NCBI GenBank assembly: GCA_017547345.1
Contig: JAFYPY010000086.1
Span: 1 to 9,475, forward strand
DNA length: 9,475 nt
Direction: 5' to 3'
Origin: Bacillota bacterium
Lineage (GTDB): Bacteria > Bacillota_A > Clostridia > Peptostreptococcales > Anaerovoracaceae
In this document: positions 7,486-9,475 of the stretch, piece by piece
Position numbering within the stretch: the stretch's first letter is position 1
Layout: each line of letters begins with the position of its first letter
Translations under genes and position numbers: made by a program
Notes under the pieces: model-generated
The model's database searches: none
Told to the model about the DNA's origin: nothing
What the model saw: only the letters and a program-made list of their open reading frames with translations

Positions 7486-8142
7486 ATGAACATAACAAAT
7501 AAAGTTGTAACAGAATATATTAATGGTTTTTATAAAGAAAGAACTACTGCCCTTTGTGAACTTAGGAAGGAAGCAGAAGAAAATCATGTTCCAATAATTC
7601 TTCGTGATACGGAAGATTTATTAGAATCCTTGGTTCTTCTTAAAAAGCCAACTAAAATATTAGAAATTGGTGCTGCAGTAGGTTATTCTTCAAGTTTCTT
7701 TGCAAGCCTTGATGAAAATATCAAAGTAACTACAATAGAAGCTGATGAAAAAACTTATGAAACAGCTAAAAGTAACATCAAAAAATTAGGATACGAAGAT
7801 AGGGTTACTATATTATTCGGAGATGCTAGGGAAGTTCTAGAAAACCTAGCGGAAAACAATGATAAAGACTATGATTTAGTATTTATTGATGCCGCAAAGA
7901 GTCATTATAAGGCTTTCTGGGATTTGTCGATGCCTATCCTTAAGGATGATGCTCTAGTCATTTGTGACAACATACTTATGAAAGGCATGACAGCATCAGA
8001 TGAGTTTGATGTTAAGAAAAAATACAAGACAAGCATTAGAAAAATGAGAGATTTTTTAGATTATATCAATTCATTGGACTATGCTAAAACTACAACACTT
8101 TCCGTTGGTGACGGAATCACAATAAGTGTTCTAAATAAATAG
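7486..8142 (+). CDS. trmR: tRNA 5-hydroxyuridine methyltransferase TrmR-like (YrrM family O-methyltransferase)
   Basis: Class I SAM-dependent O-methyltransferase of the COMT-like family, 218 residues. The SAM-binding motif I is LEIGAAVGYSS at 59-69, with the ribose-binding acidic residue E85 (TIEAD) and GDA at 112-114. Predicted metal ligands are D135 in FIDAAK, D161 and N162 (CDN), as in cation-dependent relatives. In Bacillus subtilis the yrrM product TrmR methylates 5-hydroxyuridine at tRNA position 34 to 5-methoxyuridine. The placement between mltG and a U32 gene repeats that locus and is the main reason for choosing TrmR over a generic methyltransferase. The ATG follows the mltG stop after one base (TAATATG), and no convincing Shine-Dalgarno precedes it, so translation probably depends on ribosomes finishing mltG. 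Confidence 0.85.
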   Translation: MNITNKVVTEYINGFYKERTTALCELRKEAEENHVPIILRDTEDLLESLVLLKKPTKILEIGAAVGYSSSFFASLDENIKVTTIEADEKTYETAKSNIKKLGYEDRVTILFGDAREVLENLAENNDKDYDLVFIDAAKSHYKAFWDLSMPILKDDALVICDNILMKGMTASDEFDVKKKYKTSIRKMRDFLDYINSLDYAKTTTLSVGDGITISVLNK

Positions 8143-8157
8143 AAAAGGATAATAACA

Positions 8158-9384
8158 ATGCTAAAGAAACCAGAGTTATTAGCCCCAGCGGGGGATTTGG
8201 AAAAATTAAAAATTGCAGTATTATATGGTGCTGATGCTGTATATTTCGGAGGGGAAACATTTTCACTTAGAGCAGGAGCAGGTAACTTTACTTACGAAGA
8301 AATGAAGGAAGGTATCGAATTTGCTCATGCACACGGTGCAAAATGTCACCTTACAGTCAATATTTTTGCTCACAACGAAGATATTGAGCCATTTATCAAC
8401 TATCTAAAGAAGGTAAAGGATCTTGGAATCGACGCTTTTATTGCAAGTGATCCTGGTGTAATCGATATGATTCAGGAATTCATCCCTGATGCAGAGATTC
8501 ATCTAAGTACACAGGCCAATATGACTAACTACAGAACAGCTAATTTCTGGTATAAGAGAGGTCTTAGAAGACTTGTTACTGCGAGAGAACTTACACTTGA
8601 AGAAATCAAAGAGTTAAAAGCAAATATTCCTGACGACATGGAACTTGAGACATTCATCCATGGAGCAATGTGTATCTCATATTCTGGTAGATGTTTACTA
8701 AGTAACTTCATGATTGAGAGAGATGCAAACAGAGGAGCTTGTGCTCATCCATGTAGATGGAAGTACACTCTTATGGAAGAACAGCGCCCCGGTGAATATT
8801 TCCCAATCGAAGAAGATAATAGAGGCACATATATTCTAAACTCAAAGGATTTATGTCTTATCGAACATCTTCCTGAATTAATTGAAGCTGGTATTTCTTC
8901 TTTCAAAATTGAAGGTAGAATGAAGAGTGTTTTTTATGTTGCAACAGTTGTATCTGCTTATAGAAAAGCAATCGATGCATACTTCGAAAATCCAGCAGAA
9001 TACAAGTTCAAAGAAGAATGGATGACTGAGCTTTGCAAAGCAAGCCACAGAGAATTTACAACAGGTTTCTATTTCCACAAACCTTCAAACGATGACCAAA
9101 ATTATAGAACGAGTGCATATTCAAGAGATTATTCCTTCGTAGGTATGGTTAAAGATTACGATCCAGAAACTGGATACGCGATTGTTGAACAGAGAAATAA
9201 GATGGTAATTGGTGATAAAATTGAAGTATTTGGACCAGGGGCAGATTTCTTTGTACAAGAATTAACAGAAATGTATGACGAAGACGGTAATGCGGTTGAA
9301 TCTGCGCCACACCCACAACAAATTCTAAAAATTAAAGTAGACAAGCCTGTTGCGCCATGCTTTATGTTTAGAAAAGAAAAATAA
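8158..9384 (+). CDS. trhP: U32-family protein, TrhP2/YrrO-like (tRNA uridine-34 5-hydroxylation)
   Basis: U32 proteins of this branch, once listed as peptidases or collagenases, take part in prephenate-dependent formation of 5-hydroxyuridine at tRNA position 34. The 408-residue length fits the YrrO-like group. The U32 signature is ETFIHGAMCISYSGRCLLS at residues 164-182, then NRGACAHPCRWKY at 191-203 and FKIEGRMKS at 249-257. Cysteines at 172, 179, 195 and 233 have the spacing of the four ligands of the [4Fe-4S] cluster known in related U32 proteins such as UbiU; C199 is an extra. The N-terminus is a TIM-barrel start (ELLAPAGDLEKLKIAVLYGADAVYFGG). AAAAGGAT at 8143-8150 precedes the ATG by seven bases. 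It lies directly after trmR, whose product would act on its product. No separate shorter YrrN-like gene lies between them. Confidence 0.87.
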   Translation: MLKKPELLAPAGDLEKLKIAVLYGADAVYFGGETFSLRAGAGNFTYEEMKEGIEFAHAHGAKCHLTVNIFAHNEDIEPFINYLKKVKDLGIDAFIASDPGVIDMIQEFIPDAEIHLSTQANMTNYRTANFWYKRGLRRLVTARELTLEEIKELKANIPDDMELETFIHGAMCISYSGRCLLSNFMIERDANRGACAHPCRWKYTLMEEQRPGEYFPIEEDNRGTYILNSKDLCLIEHLPELIEAGISSFKIEGRMKSVFYVATVVSAYRKAIDAYFENPAEYKFKEEWMTELCKASHREFTTGFYFHKPSNDDQNYRTSAYSRDYSFVGMVKDYDPETGYAIVEQRNKMVIGDKIEVFGPGADFFVQELTEMYDEDGNAVESAPHPQQILKIKVDKPVAPCFMFRKEK

Positions 9385-9401
9385 TAGGAGATATAAAACA
9401 A

Positions 9402-9475
9402 ATGTTAAGTGACACGGATAGTTTATCAATTGATATAATTTGTATTATATTGCTAACTTTTATTCATAGCTATGC
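9402..9475 (+). CDS. 5' end of a membrane protein gene (partial, identity uncertain)
   Basis: ATG at 9402 opens a frame that runs to the window edge with 24 complete codons. It begins with a short acidic stretch (MLSDTDS) and then a hydrophobic segment (IDIICIILLTFIHSYA) that looks like a first membrane helix. AGGAG at 9386-9390 lies 11 bases upstream, directly after the U32 stop. The pattern of an acidic start followed by a helix ending in a polar-aromatic 'HSYA' is reminiscent of CNNM/HlyC-CorC-type transporters, but too little is present to claim this. The stretch is short enough that it could also be non-coding. Confidence 0.4.
   Translation, partial: MLSDTDSLSIDIICIILLTFIHSY

Noticed and set aside
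9409..9439. GTGACA-19-TGATATAAT promoter-like sequence after the U32 gene
   Set aside because: The -10 is perfect with an extended TG, but the spacer is 19 bases and it lies within what looks like the opening codons of the next gene, where isoleucine-rich coding (ATA ATT) makes TATAAT likely by chance. It remains possible if that frame is not a gene.

Overview
The window is an AT-rich, densely packed stretch in which every recognisable gene lies on the + strand. Strong purine-rich ribosome binding sites, RNase J, the YqeK-RsfS pair and the MltG-TrmR-U32 gene order all point to a low-GC Gram-positive anaerobe-type Firmicute, most likely a member of the Clostridia. That placement is inferred from gene content and style; no marker here fixes the genus.

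Layout. (1) 2-2950: the 3' end of a yqeK-like HD-domain gene, then rsfS (ribosomal silencing factor) and leuS (leucyl-tRNA synthetase), closely spaced as one operon. (2) 3015-5731: RNase J, a YlbF/YmcA-family small helical protein, and a short M24 metallopeptidase that is the catalytic half only of a YqhT-like Xaa-Pro peptidase. These are linked by very short gaps or an overlap. (3) 5663-6380: efp (elongation factor P), which appears to have its own extended -10 promoter inside the 3' end of the peptidase gene and its own intrinsic terminator, making a nested single-gene unit. (4) 6405-9384: mltG (endolytic murein transglycosylase), trmR-like tRNA methyltransferase and a U32-family tRNA hydroxylation protein (TrhP-like), matching the Bacillus yrrL-yrrM-yrrO order. 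(5) 9402-9475: the start of a further gene encoding a membrane segment, cut by the window edge.

How they work together. Most of the genes serve translation and RNA turnover: subunit-joining control (RsfS), aminoacylation (LeuRS), rescue of stalls at polyproline (EF-P), wobble-uridine modification of tRNA (TrhP makes ho5U34, TrmR methylates it to mo5U34) and mRNA decay or rRNA processing (RNase J, with a YlbF-type partner candidate). The Xaa-Pro peptidase and MltG are the two exceptions, acting on peptides and nascent peptidoglycan.

No mobile element, CRISPR array, tRNA or rRNA gene, or convincing novel system was seen. The most interesting points are the domain-reduced Xaa-Pro peptidase with a probable TTG start overlapping ylbF, the nested efp transcription unit, and the RNase J / cysteine-free YlbF pairing. 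No gene-free stretch exceeds 300 bases; the longest gaps are about 60-75 bases (2951-3014 and 6335-6404).
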